Part shown: piece after piece, positions 56,581-64,000 of the stretch
Layout: each line of letters begins with the position of its first letter
Numbering within the stretch: the first letter of the stretch is position 1
Source of the DNA: Sporosarcina trichiuri
GTDB lineage: Bacteria; Bacillota; Bacilli; Bacillales_A; Planococcaceae
DNA length: 64,000 nt
Reading direction: 5' to 3'
NCBI RefSeq assembly: GCF_030406775.1
Contig: NZ_CP129119.1
Coordinates: forward strand, 1,274,001 to 1,338,000
Notes under the pieces: model-generated
What the model saw: only the letters and a program-made list of their open reading frames with translations
Told to the model about the DNA's origin: nothing
The model's database searches: none
Program-made: the position numbers and the translations under genes

Positions 56581-57022
56581 CTTCGTTATTGCGGAATTTC
56601 ATCGTGGACAGTTCATCCAGGCGCTGCGCTTCGTCCTGCTCCATTTCCACCTTGTACGCTTCCCGGTCTTTTTCCCGCATCTTTTCGTATTTTTTCACTT
56701 CGATCGTCTTTTCCAAAAGTTTCTCTTCGTACCACGTCATCTTGCCTCGTGCCTGGATGACCTGCTGCTGGACGGAGGTGATCTTCGCTTCAAGGCTGTC
56801 GATGAATCTTGCGTAGTGATGGATTTCATTGACCGCAAATCCGACAGACATCTTTTCCTGCTGCTGTTCGAGCACAGTCTCTTTCCGTTTAAGCAGGTCA
56901 TACAGCTCGGTGGCGATCGTCTCGAAATCTTCGATGGACTGCTTGTACGCCGACTCGGTCTCGGTCTTTTCCTGTTCCCGGTAGTTCAGCACTTTCTCGA
57001 AGCGGTACTGATAAGGTTTCAC
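56570..57022 (-). CDS. fliJ: Flagellar export chaperone FliJ
   Basis: 150-residue two-helix coiled-coil protein that acts with the FliI ATPase ring. The start YQYRFEKVLNYREQEKTETE is typical. GTG start overlaps the fliI stop by four bases (GTGA). Confidence 0.92.
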   Translation of the reverse strand: MKPYQYRFEKVLNYREQEKTETESAYKQSIEDFETIATELYDLLKRKETVLEQQQEKMSVGFAVNEIHHYARFIDSLEAKITSVQQQVIQARGKMTWYEEKLLEKTIEVKKYEKMREKDREAYKVEMEQDEAQRLDELSTMKFRNNEDGW

Positions 57023-58350
57023 GTCTGACCGCCCCCTGGAGCGAGCGCGATGAGCTCTTCGACACTTTCTTCCAGCGTGATGTTATCTTTGTAGCTCTGT
57101 TTCAGGAATTGCGTGATCAGCGGCTCATACTCGATCGCCTGATCGATCTCCCGTGACGTGCCTTTCTTATAGGCACCTATATTGATGAGGTCCTCGGATT
57201 TATCGTACGTATAATACAGTTCACGGAGTTTTTCAGCCGCTTTCACATGTTCCGGATCGGCGATGTGGTTCATGAGCCGGCTGACGCTTTTCAGGACATT
57301 GATGGCCGGATACTGGCCTTTGTTGGCGAGCGTCCGGTCGAGTACGATATGACCGTCCAATATTCCCCGCACGGCGTCTGCAATCGGTTCGTTCATGTCA
57401 TCCCCATCGACGAGGACGGTGTAGAATGCGGTAATTGCCCCGAATTCGTTCGTGCCGGAACGTTCCAGCAGTTTCGGCAGAATGGCGAACACGGAAGGGG
57501 TATAGCCGCGCGTGGCAGGCGGTTCCCCGACAGCCAGGCCGATTTCCCGCTGCGCCATGGCGACACGGGTCACCGAATCCATCATGAGCATGATGTTCAT
57601 CCCTCTGTTGCGGAAATACTCTGCAATCGCAGTCGCTGTGAATGCCCCTTTGATACGCATGAGGGCCGGTTGGTCGGAAGTTGCTGCAACGACGATCGTC
57701 CGGCTGAGTCCTTCCGGCCCAAGATCACGATCGATGAATTCCCGGACTTCCCGTCCCCGCTCTCCGATGAGCGCGATGACGTTGATATCTGCAGTCGTAT
57801 TCCGTGCGATCATCCCGAGCAGGGTGCTTTTACCGACACCGGAACCGGCGAAGATTCCGACACGCTGTCCAGCGCCGACTGTCAGCATTCCGTCGATCGC
57901 CTTGACGCCGACGGAGATCTTGTCGTTGATGGTCGGCCGGGTCAGGACGTTCGGCGGGTTCTGTTCGGTCCTGACAGTTGCCAGTCCTTTCGGCAGCTGT
58001 GAGTGGTCTATGGGCTGTCCCATCGGATCGAGCACTTTTCCGATCAGATTCATGCCCACTTTCACTTCGAGCGGCTTGCCCGTGCCTTCCACTAAGCAGC
58101 CGCTCGATATGTCGGTGACGTTTGTATACGGCATCAGCATGACGATTTCTTCACGGAATCCGACGACTTCCGCCAGAATTTTCGAATCTGAATCGTCCGT
58201 AGGGTTCAAATGGATGACACAGAGGTCGCCAATCGAGCTCTCCGGTCCTTTCGATTCGATCATCAGCCCGACGACACGGACGACACGCCCGTATTTCTTG
58301 AACGTTCTCACGCTGGATATCTTTTCAGAAAGTTGTTCAGCTTTTTTCAT
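57019..58350 (-). CDS. fliI: Flagellar export ATPase FliI
   Basis: 443-residue F1-beta-like ATPase powering export. Walker A AGSGVGKST at 168-176, NVIALIGERGREVREFIDRD, MLMMDSVTRVAMAQREIGLA and GEPPATRGYTPSVFAILPKL are diagnostic. It begins two bases after fliH. Confidence 0.97.
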   Translation of the reverse strand: MKKAEQLSEKISSVRTFKKYGRVVRVVGLMIESKGPESSIGDLCVIHLNPTDDSDSKILAEVVGFREEIVMLMPYTNVTDISSGCLVEGTGKPLEVKVGMNLIGKVLDPMGQPIDHSQLPKGLATVRTEQNPPNVLTRPTINDKISVGVKAIDGMLTVGAGQRVGIFAGSGVGKSTLLGMIARNTTADINVIALIGERGREVREFIDRDLGPEGLSRTIVVAATSDQPALMRIKGAFTATAIAEYFRNRGMNIMLMMDSVTRVAMAQREIGLAVGEPPATRGYTPSVFAILPKLLERSGTNEFGAITAFYTVLVDGDDMNEPIADAVRGILDGHIVLDRTLANKGQYPAINVLKSVSRLMNHIADPEHVKAAEKLRELYYTYDKSEDLINIGAYKKGTSREIDQAIEYEPLITQFLKQSYKDNITLEESVEELIALAPGGGQT

Positions 58351-58352
58351 GA

Positions 58353-59129
58353 TCAGCCCTCGCTTTCCAATAACTCCACAAGGCGCTCCTTCAATTCGTT
58401 CAGCTGCTCATCGACACTGACGACGATCCGGCCGTGATTCGTCTCGATATAGCATTCATCGTTGTCGAACTCATCGTTGACGAACAGCAGCATCGGGACA
58501 TCCGGCGGGAAGATAGATGCCAGTTCCTCCCGGCTGTCGGAAACGAGCTTATAGCAGTCCGGCGACACGTACACTTTGATATCACGCATTTCGCGAACTT
58601 CTTTCAATCCCCGTTTGACGATCGACAGGAACAGGTCCGGGTCCTCATCAAGCTGCTGGCCGATGATCCGTTCCGCCGATTTGACGGCGATCTCGAGAAT
58701 CAGGCGTTCCTGCGATTCCAAGTATGCCTCCCCATTCTGCCGGGCGGTTTCCACTGTCTCATTCGCTTTCCGGATTGTTTCCTGCATGTCCGACATACTT
58801 TTCTTCATGCCTTCTTCATAACCGACCTGGAATGCTTCTTCGTAAGCCTTCTGCTGCAGTTCAGCTTTCTCCGCTTCCCATGCAGCACGCATCGCCTCGA
58901 CATCATCGTGCGCAGTAGCACGGAGCCGCTCCAGATCCGCCTGCTCGATCTGTATGTTCGTCCGCGCCTCGTTCAGCAGCCGGTCCCTTTCCATGATGAC
59001 GTCCGCCAGGTTCAGCTGCGATGCGGCAGTTTGTGTTTCAGCATGTTCCGTCTGCGGCTGAAGATTCCGGATGCCGATCTTCTTCACACCGGATGGACGG
59101 TCCGTCTGAGGTCTGAATATGTTAGACAA
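58353..59129 (-). CDS. fliH: Flagellar export stator protein FliH
   Basis: 258-residue regulator of FliI with the stator architecture: a helical middle rich in Glu, Ala and Gln, including GxxxG-like EAFQVGYEEGMKKS, and a C-terminal domain (ISAVKRGLKEVREM-like LSIVKRGLKEVREMRD). The TTG start at 59129 follows GGAGGGG by eight bases and overlaps fliG by 8 bp; I see no better start. Confidence 0.93.
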   Translation of the reverse strand: MSNIFRPQTDRPSGVKKIGIRNLQPQTEHAETQTAASQLNLADVIMERDRLLNEARTNIQIEQADLERLRATAHDDVEAMRAAWEAEKAELQQKAYEEAFQVGYEEGMKKSMSDMQETIRKANETVETARQNGEAYLESQERLILEIAVKSAERIIGQQLDEDPDLFLSIVKRGLKEVREMRDIKVYVSPDCYKLVSDSREELASIFPPDVPMLLFVNDEFDNDECYIETNHGRIVVSVDEQLNELKERLVELLESEG

Positions 59130-60135
59130 TCACATCATCCCCTCCGCCGCGTGCGATGATGATCTCTCCTGCATCTTCCAGACGGCGGATCGTACCGACG
59201 ATCCGTGTCTGGGCTTCTTCCACATCACGCAGACGCACAGGTCCCATGACATCCATTTCCTCTTTGAACGATTCCGCCATCCGGGACGACATGTTCTTGA
59301 ACAGGATATCCTTGACTTCTTCGCTGGACACTTTCATGGACAGGATGAGATCTTCGTTTTCACAATCGCGGATGACGCGCTGGATGGAACGGTTGTCGAG
59401 TGTGATGATATCTTCGAAGACGAACATCCGTTTCTTGATCTCTTCGGCGAGTTCAGGGTCCTGGATTTCAAGCGCATCGAGGATCGTCTTCTCCGTGGAC
59501 CGGTCGACACCGTTCAGCACTTCGACGACAGCATCCACACCGCCGGTATCCGTGTAGTCCTGTGTCACGGTCGATGAAAGTTTCCGCTCGAGGACCGCTT
59601 CGATCTCGCTGATCACTTCCGGCGATGTCGAATCCATCGTGGCAATCCGTTTCGCGATATCCGCCTGGACTTCCTGCGGCAGTGATGAGAGGATCATCCC
59701 TGCCTGCTCCGGCTCCAGGTAAGACAGAATGAGCGCGATTGTCTGAGGGTGCTCATTCTGGATGAAGTTCAGGATCTGGCTAGGTTCCGTGCGCCGTGCG
59801 AAATCGAACGGACGAACTTGCAGCGAGGAGGTCAGCCGGTTGATGACTGCCTGCGCGTGTTCCTTCCCGAGAGCTTTTTCCAGCACGGTCTTCGCATACC
59901 CGATGCCGCCCTGTGAAATATAGTCCTGGGCAAGCGCGATATTGTGGAATTCCTCGATGATCTCCTCCTTGACGGAGGACTCGACTTTGCGCACACCCGA
60001 GATTTCCAGTGTCAGCCGCTCGATCTCCTCTTCCGACAAGTGTTTATAGATGGAAGCGGACACTTCAGGACCAAGGGATATCAAAAGAAGGGCCGCCTTC
60101 TGTTTTCCGGACATGTCTTTATCTTTTTTCACCAT
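59122..60135 (-). CDS. fliG: Flagellar motor switch protein FliG
   Basis: 337-residue rotor protein contacting the stators. KAALLLISLGPEVSASIYKHL at the N-terminus binds FliF; NEHPQTIALILSYLEPEQA and the C-terminal torque helix (DNRSIQRVIRDCENEDLILS) are conserved. AAGGAGAGG precedes the ATG. Confidence 0.97.
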   Translation of the reverse strand: MVKKDKDMSGKQKAALLLISLGPEVSASIYKHLSEEEIERLTLEISGVRKVESSVKEEIIEEFHNIALAQDYISQGGIGYAKTVLEKALGKEHAQAVINRLTSSLQVRPFDFARRTEPSQILNFIQNEHPQTIALILSYLEPEQAGMILSSLPQEVQADIAKRIATMDSTSPEVISEIEAVLERKLSSTVTQDYTDTGGVDAVVEVLNGVDRSTEKTILDALEIQDPELAEEIKKRMFVFEDIITLDNRSIQRVIRDCENEDLILSMKVSSEEVKDILFKNMSSRMAESFKEEMDVMGPVRLRDVEEAQTRIVGTIRRLEDAGEIIIARGGGDDVIV

Positions 60136-60148
60136 GACTGACCTCTCC

Positions 60149-61747
60149 TTAGTCCTCTGCTATCCATGTACGGAGCAGCTTCGCAAATTCTTCCGGTTTT
60201 TCTTTCGCCATCTTTTCAAGCTGTTTTCTGCGCATCGTCGCTTCGGTCTCCACTTCGTCGTTGATATCGCTCACTTCGATGGCCTGGAGCTGTTCTTCCA
60301 GCGCACGGGCCTCCTCTTCGGCAAGCTCCGCGTCCCTGCGTCGTTTGCGCATGAACAGGACGATGAGGACGACAATCACGACAACGAGCAGACCGCCGAT
60401 CACATACACCCACCAAGGGATGACAGTTTCTTTTTCAGCGAAGTCCGCATGCTTGCCCCGGATCGGCTGGATGGAAACCGCAATTTTTTCACCAAGCTGT
60501 TCCTCAGTCAATTCACCGGCGGACACTTTGTCGATCGATGTCCGGACGATGGTTTCCAGTATCCGCTCGATATCCTGCTGGACACCCGGGTCAAGTGAGC
60601 CCGGATCATCCGCAACAGGAGGTTCCACCATTACCTGAAGTCCGATGTCCCGTATCTTATATGGACTTTCAACGATGTCTTTCCGGATCCGGTTCACTTC
60701 GTTGTTGATCGTCTCTTCAATACGTTCATAATCGCCATTGGCCGTCGTGCCTTCCACGACGGTCGTCCGGTTGTCGGTAGGATCTTCACCTTCCGGAACG
60801 CCTCCCGGCACCGCGCCGTCGCCGGTGAAGGTTTCGGTGATGCGCTGAACACTGAGGGCGATGCCTTCCATGCTCTCTTCATCGACTGGCGTAACAAGGT
60901 TTTCTTCCCGCTTCTCCTGCATGAAGTCGATGTCCGTTGTCACCGAGACGACCACTTTGTCCTGTCCCATCATCGAACCGAGCATCATCTGGACCTGCCG
61001 CTGCAAATCGCGTTCGATCGATTTCTTGATGGATATCTGATCCGCAACGTTTGAACCGAATTGGTTCTTCTCATGATTCAGGTCATAGTATTCGAAATAC
61101 TGGTTCATGACTACGATATCTTCCGGAGCAAGGTTCGGGATGCTTTTTGAGATAAGGTTATAAAGTCCGTTGATCTGCGCATCCGTGAACTGCTGGCCCG
61201 GCTCTGTCTTCAAAACGACAGATGCTGTCGCGGCCTGTGTATCTTCGTTGACGAAGACTCCCTGGGTCGGCAGCGTGATCATCACTTTGGCGTCTTTCAC
61301 ACCTTCGATACCAGTGATCAGCTTAGCAAGCTCGTTCTGCATGGTTGCAAGCTTGATCATATTAAATTCATTGTCGGTCGTTCCGAACCCGGCGTTTTCC
61401 GAGAAAAACGAATAATCGATTCTCCCTGAGTCCGCCAGCCCCTGTGATTCGATTGCGACGAGCATATCATCCACGCGCTCTTCGGGCACGAGTATCGATG
61501 TACCGCCTGGCGCTATCCGGTTCGGCACCGCCTGGGCATCCAATTCCTCTTTGATGCGTCCTATATCGGAACGGGACAGATCCTTATACAGCGGCACGTA
61601 TGTTGTGCGCGACAGGAAGAACGTCAGCAGGGCGGCACCGATGATGATGGCCGCCGCTGTACTGATGTACAGGATTTTCTGGTTTTTGGTCCGGTTTGAC
61701 CAGAACGTTTTCATATCAGTTATGATCTTTGCAAATCTATCTTTCAT
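60149..61747 (-). CDS. fliF: Flagellar MS-ring protein FliF
   Basis: 532-residue membrane ring protein. Two membrane helices (about 25-46 and 438-460) flank ring-building motifs (VPLYKDLSRSDIGRIKEEL, ITGIEGVKDAKVMITLP). The C-terminal tail that binds FliG ends with EEFAKLLRTWIAED. CCGGAGGAT precedes the ATG. Confidence 0.97.
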   Translation of the reverse strand: MKDRFAKIITDMKTFWSNRTKNQKILYISTAAAIIIGAALLTFFLSRTTYVPLYKDLSRSDIGRIKEELDAQAVPNRIAPGGTSILVPEERVDDMLVAIESQGLADSGRIDYSFFSENAGFGTTDNEFNMIKLATMQNELAKLITGIEGVKDAKVMITLPTQGVFVNEDTQAATASVVLKTEPGQQFTDAQINGLYNLISKSIPNLAPEDIVVMNQYFEYYDLNHEKNQFGSNVADQISIKKSIERDLQRQVQMMLGSMMGQDKVVVSVTTDIDFMQEKREENLVTPVDEESMEGIALSVQRITETFTGDGAVPGGVPEGEDPTDNRTTVVEGTTANGDYERIEETINNEVNRIRKDIVESPYKIRDIGLQVMVEPPVADDPGSLDPGVQQDIERILETIVRTSIDKVSAGELTEEQLGEKIAVSIQPIRGKHADFAEKETVIPWWVYVIGGLLVVVIVVLIVLFMRKRRRDAELAEEEARALEEQLQAIEVSDINDEVETEATMRRKQLEKMAKEKPEEFAKLLRTWIAED

Positions 61748-61809
61748 TCTGATCCTCCGGTCGGCAGGCGTTCTCCGTACTGCTTAACTGGAACAACGCT
61801 TTAGTTTAG

Positions 61810-62112
61810 TTACACAGGCATCCTCATGATTTCCTGGTAGGCTTCGACCACTTTGTTGCGCACTTCCATTGTTGCGCTCAGTGCAATCGAAGCTTTCTGT
61901 GCAGTGATCATGACATTGTGCAGGTCGACGTCCTCGCCCCTGACCAATTTCTCGGTCATCATATCGGACTGGACTTGTGCACTGTTCACCTCTTGGATTG
62001 CATCTTTCAGATAGGCACCGAACTTCTGCTGCGATTCGAATGTTGTCGGTGCCGCTTTTGCCTGGGCCGGCATCATTGCCGGACCCATGGACATGATCGA
62101 ATGGATTGCCAT
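61810..62112 (-). CDS. fliE: Flagellar hook-basal body protein FliE
   Basis: 100-residue export-linked adaptor between MS ring and rod. The C-terminal part (EDVDLHNVMITAQKASIALS, then TMEVRNKVVEAYQEIMRMPV) is highly conserved. It lies 24 bp after flgC. Confidence 0.96.
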   Translation of the reverse strand: MAIHSIMSMGPAMMPAQAKAAPTTFESQQKFGAYLKDAIQEVNSAQVQSDMMTEKLVRGEDVDLHNVMITAQKASIALSATMEVRNKVVEAYQEIMRMPV

Positions 62113-62136
62113 ATGGTCTCACCCTGCTTCCTGCTG

Positions 62137-62598
62137 TTATTTTCCGATTTCCAGTGCTTTCATGAGCATCGCCTTGTTCGAATTCAAGACGGTGATATTC
62201 GCTTCATAGGAACGCGTCGCGGACATCATATCGATCGTCTCGCGGAGCGGATCCACATTCGGCATGGACACATACCCGTTCGCATCCGCGTCGGGATGGG
62301 ACGGATCGAATACTTGTTTGAAAGGCGTCTCGGTATCTTCAACAATCTTCGAGACGGCGACACCACTGCCGATGGCACCTCTGTCACGCGTTCCCATGGC
62401 GATGTTAAGGAAGTTCGAGAACTGGCCCTCCCTCGGCTGGAGTGAGACGGATTTCCGGGCGTATGGCTGCCACTCACCGTCAACCAGCTTGCCGCGTGTC
62501 GTATCGATATTCGCCATGTTCGATGAAATGACATCCATCCGCAGGCGCTGGGCAGTGAGTGCAGAAGCTGTCGTATTGAGTCCGTGAAAAATCGACAT
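62137..62598 (-). CDS. flgC: Flagellar proximal rod protein FlgC
   Basis: 153-residue rod protein. FHGLNTTASALTAQRLRMDV, VDPLRETIDMMSATRSYEAN and LNSNKAMLMKALEIGK are typical. It begins two bases after flgB with GGAGGCCGC upstream. Confidence 0.96.
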   Translation of the reverse strand: MSIFHGLNTTASALTAQRLRMDVISSNMANIDTTRGKLVDGEWQPYARKSVSLQPREGQFSNFLNIAMGTRDRGAIGSGVAVSKIVEDTETPFKQVFDPSHPDADANGYVSMPNVDPLRETIDMMSATRSYEANITVLNSNKAMLMKALEIGK

Positions 62599-62600
62599 GA

Positions 62601-62993
62601 TCAGCGGCCTCCTTTAATGACAGTGTTCAGTGAATTGAATTTGCTGCCCATCCGGTCGACGAGCGCATTGTAATAGATCTGGTTGGCTGCAAGATCCGCC
62701 TGTTCCTTATCCATGTCCACGCCGTTTCCATTCTGGTTGAACCGGAAATTCGCATAGGTGCGGACCGGTGAACCGTCAGAAGATGGAGAGAACGGCAGAT
62801 GCCGCTTGTCTGTGCGATAAGCTTCCAGCTGCGCTGTCTTCGCTTCGTTCAGGTAACTTTTGAAATTGACAGTTTTCGCCTTATAATTCGGTGTGTCGGC
62901 ATTCGCCACGTTCTGAGCGATCGCTTTCGACCTGTCCGCCGAGAAATTCAGCCCTTTCTCGAGTAAAGAGACAGTACCTCCATAGAGTTCCAT
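62601..62993 (-). CDS. flgB: Flagellar proximal rod protein FlgB
   Basis: 130-residue rod protein and first gene of the fla/che operon. Start at 62993 (MELYGGTVSLLEKGLNF) follows GGAGGAAG; the frame to 63041 extends into the leader. IAQNVANADTPNYKAKTVNF and the C-terminal NQIYYNALVDRMGSKFNSLN are conserved. Confidence 0.96.
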   Translation of the reverse strand: MELYGGTVSLLEKGLNFSADRSKAIAQNVANADTPNYKAKTVNFKSYLNEAKTAQLEAYRTDKRHLPFSPSSDGSPVRTYANFRFNQNGNGVDMDKEQADLAANQIYYNALVDRMGSKFNSLNTVIKGGR

Positions 62994-63071
62994 TCGGCTT
63001 CCTCCTTCAATGGCAATTAAGAAATATATTAAATTCGACATAATCTAGCAGAAGTCAACATTTACATCCCA

Positions 63072-63118
63072 TTGTATCGGATTATGGACTAATTTGTCTA
63101 GGCTATTCCGATACAATC
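63072..63118 (-). promoter_or_regulatory. Candidate overlapping sigma-A/sigma-D promoters of fla/che within an inverted repeat
   Basis: Minus-strand TAGACA (63101-63096), 18 bp, TACAAT (63077-63072) fits sigma-A; TAGA (63101-63098), 15 bp, TCCGATAC (63082-63075) resembles the sigma-D pattern TAAA-N15-GCCGATAT. Both -10 elements lie in one arm of an 11-bp perfect inverted repeat, ATTGTATCGGA (63072-63082) and TCCGATACAAT (63108-63118), with a 25-bp spacer. Confidence 0.55.
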
Positions 63119-63156
63119 CAAAGGACTTTTCTATACTTCTTCACATATTCCCTATA

Positions 63157-63171
63157 ATTTTCAGAACGAAA
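63157..63171. promoter_or_regulatory. Candidate CodY box
   Basis: AATTTTCAGAACGAA matches the CodY consensus AATTTTCWGAAAATT at 11 of 15 positions, the first eleven without a break. It lies upstream of the fla/che promoter and downstream of codY. Confidence 0.5.
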
Positions 63172-63208
63172 ACAGGTCATTTGGTACATGACTTTCTATA
63201 AACTATTA

Positions 63209-63277
63209 TTACTAGGTATTCAAAACCTTACTGACTGCAATGAATTGAAGTGATTGTATTTACTAGGTTTCCAAAAC
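63209..63277. repeat. Pair of direct repeats in the codY-flgB spacer
   Basis: ACTAGGTATTCAAAAC (63211-63226) and ACTAGGTTTCCAAAAC (63262-63277) agree at 14 of 16 positions, both preceded by TT, and are spaced 51 bp, close to five helical turns. They look like paired sites for a regulator. A weaker promoter (TTGAAT, 17 bp, TATAGA, minus strand) overlaps the left copy. Confidence 0.6.
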
Positions 63278-63279
63278 AG

Positions 63280-63319
63280 AAAAAGAGCGGACAGCTGCAT
63301 TCGCTGTCCGCTCTTTTTT
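63280..63319 (-). terminator. Intrinsic terminator after codY
   Basis: Perfect 15-bp stem, AAAAGAGCGGACAGC (63281-63295) with its complement at 63303-63317, 7-base loop, T tract on both strands. Directly beyond the codY stop. Confidence 0.95.
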
Positions 63320-63331
63320 GTGTTCCTTACA

Positions 63332-64000
63332 TTATGATTTCTGTTTTTCGAGTTCCTCCAGGAATTTGCTGTTCAGCACTTTGATATATGTCCCTTTCAT
63401 ACCAAGGGAGCGGGACTCGATCACGCCGGCACTTTCAAGTTTGCGCAATGCGTTTACAATGACTGAGCGGGTGATACCGACACGGTCAGCGATCTTGGAC
63501 GCAACCAAAAGGCCCTCGTTGCCATCAAGCTCATTGAAGATATGCTCGATCGCTTCATGCTCACTGTATGAAAGTGAGTTGATAGCCATCTGGACAACCG
63601 CTTTGCTGCGGGCTTCCGTTTCGATCTCTTCCGCTTTTTCACGGAGGATTTCCATGCCGACGACTGTAGCGCCATATTCGGCCAAGATGAGATCATCTTC
63701 CTTGAACTCTTCACTCAGACGGGCAAGGATCAGCGTCCCGAGACGGTCGCCGCCGCCGATGATCGGCACGATCGTTGTCAGGCCTTCCTTGAACAGGTCT
63801 TTATTTTCGACAGGGAAGACAGTATATTCGCTGTCCACGCCGATGTTCTGTGATGTTTCACGGATATTGAACAATTTGTTCGTATACGTTTCAGGGAACT
63901 TACGGTCTTCAAACATCTGCTTCATGCGCTCGTTTTCGATCTGGTGATGGATCTCGTGGCCGAGCAGCTTCCCTTTCCGGCTTACGATGAATGCGTTGCA
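63332..64000 (-). CDS. codY: GTP- and isoleucine-sensing transcriptional regulator CodY (5' end cut by window)
   Basis: Global repressor of nutrient-limitation genes in low-G+C Gram-positive bacteria. The frame is still open at 64000 and reads in from [20 protein letters not shown], so roughly the first 37 of about 259 residues are outside. The visible part holds most of the GAF ligand domain and the C-terminal winged helix ([39 protein letters not shown]). It ends at the strong terminator. In B. subtilis CodY represses fla/che; the adjacent CodY-box match suggests the same here. Confidence 0.97.
   Translation of the reverse strand, partial: CNAFIVSRKGKLLGHEIHHQIENERMKQMFEDRKFPETYTNKLFNIRETSQNIGVDSEYTVFPVENKDLFKEGLTTIVPIIGGGDRLGTLILARLSEEFKEDDLILAEYGATVVGMEILREKAEEIETEARSKAVVQMAINSLSYSEHEAIEHIFNELDGNEGLLVASKIADRVGITRSVIVNALRKLESAGVIESRSLGMKGTYIKVLNSKFLEELEKQKS

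Larger units (their letters stand above)
62994..63331. other. codY-flgB intergenic regulatory region
   Basis: The only gap longer than 300 bp. It is A+T-rich and holds, from right to left, the codY terminator, two direct repeats, a CodY-box match and an inverted repeat with the probable fla/che promoters. A further TTGACT (63058-63053) has no well-placed -10. No gene was found in it. Confidence 0.8.

Noticed and set aside
63072..63118. Inverted repeat considered as ends of a small mobile element or attachment site
   Set aside because: There is no coding content, no flanking target duplication, and the repeat coincides with promoter elements.

Overview
The window is one long, almost unbroken block of minus-strand genes from a member of the Bacillales (Firmicutes). 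The gene order is close to the codY-to-spoIIIE segment of Bacillus subtilis, but the base composition is visibly above 50% G+C, with many GTG and TTG starts and CGG, CTG and GCC codons. The presence of both dipicolinate synthase genes points to a spore former or a recent descendant of one. Full flagellar and chemotaxis sets point to a motile cell. A Planococcaceae-type relative with high G+C is my guess; the genus cannot be read from this window.

Read in the direction of transcription (right to left). (1) The right edge holds a 5'-truncated codY with a strong terminator, followed by a 338-bp regulatory spacer. (2) Positions 62993-36758 carry the fla/che operon: flgB, flgC, fliE, fliF, fliG, fliH, fliI, fliJ, a MotE-like gene, fliK, flgD, a TIGR02530-type gene, flgE, swrD/flbD, fliL, fliM, fliY, cheY, fliO, fliP, fliQ, fliR, flhB, flhA, flhF, flhG, cheB, cheA, cheW, cheC and cheD. 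It is tightly packed, with many 4-bp stop/start overlaps. (3) sigD follows behind its own promoter and an intrinsic terminator, then a small unknown gene and a swrB-like gene. (4) rpsB, tsf, pyrH-frr and uppS-cdsA-dxr-rseP-proS-polC form short units, several of them closed by clear intrinsic terminators. (5) The rimP-nusA-ylxR-ylxQ-infB-ylxP-rbfA-truB-ribF translation/transcription operon is next, then rpsO, pnp and pepR. (6) ymxH-dpaA-dpaB and asd-dapA link the lysine/diaminopimelate pathway to dipicolinate. (7) The left edge has rnjB, spoIIIE/ftsK, a GntR regulator and a truncated BMP-family nucleoside-binding lipoprotein.

Most of the window is housekeeping. The main oddities are: a prolyl-tRNA synthetase homologue at the normal proS locus that has lost the recognisable TxE motif, the motif 2 loop and the glycines of motif 3 but kept its editing (INS) domain; a terminator-like hairpin between the nusA-operon promoter and its first gene, fitting NusA-type attenuation; an inverted repeat that embeds overlapping sigma-A-like and sigma-D-like promoters ahead of fla/che, with a CodY-box match and phased direct repeats upstream; a recently duplicated 51-bp unit in a long R/Q/G-rich IF2 segment; and an A+T-rich insert-like centre in the hook gene. 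I found no insertion sequence, CRISPR array, tRNA or rRNA gene. Coordinates of start codons were adjusted from ribosome-binding sites and family alignments remembered, not computed.
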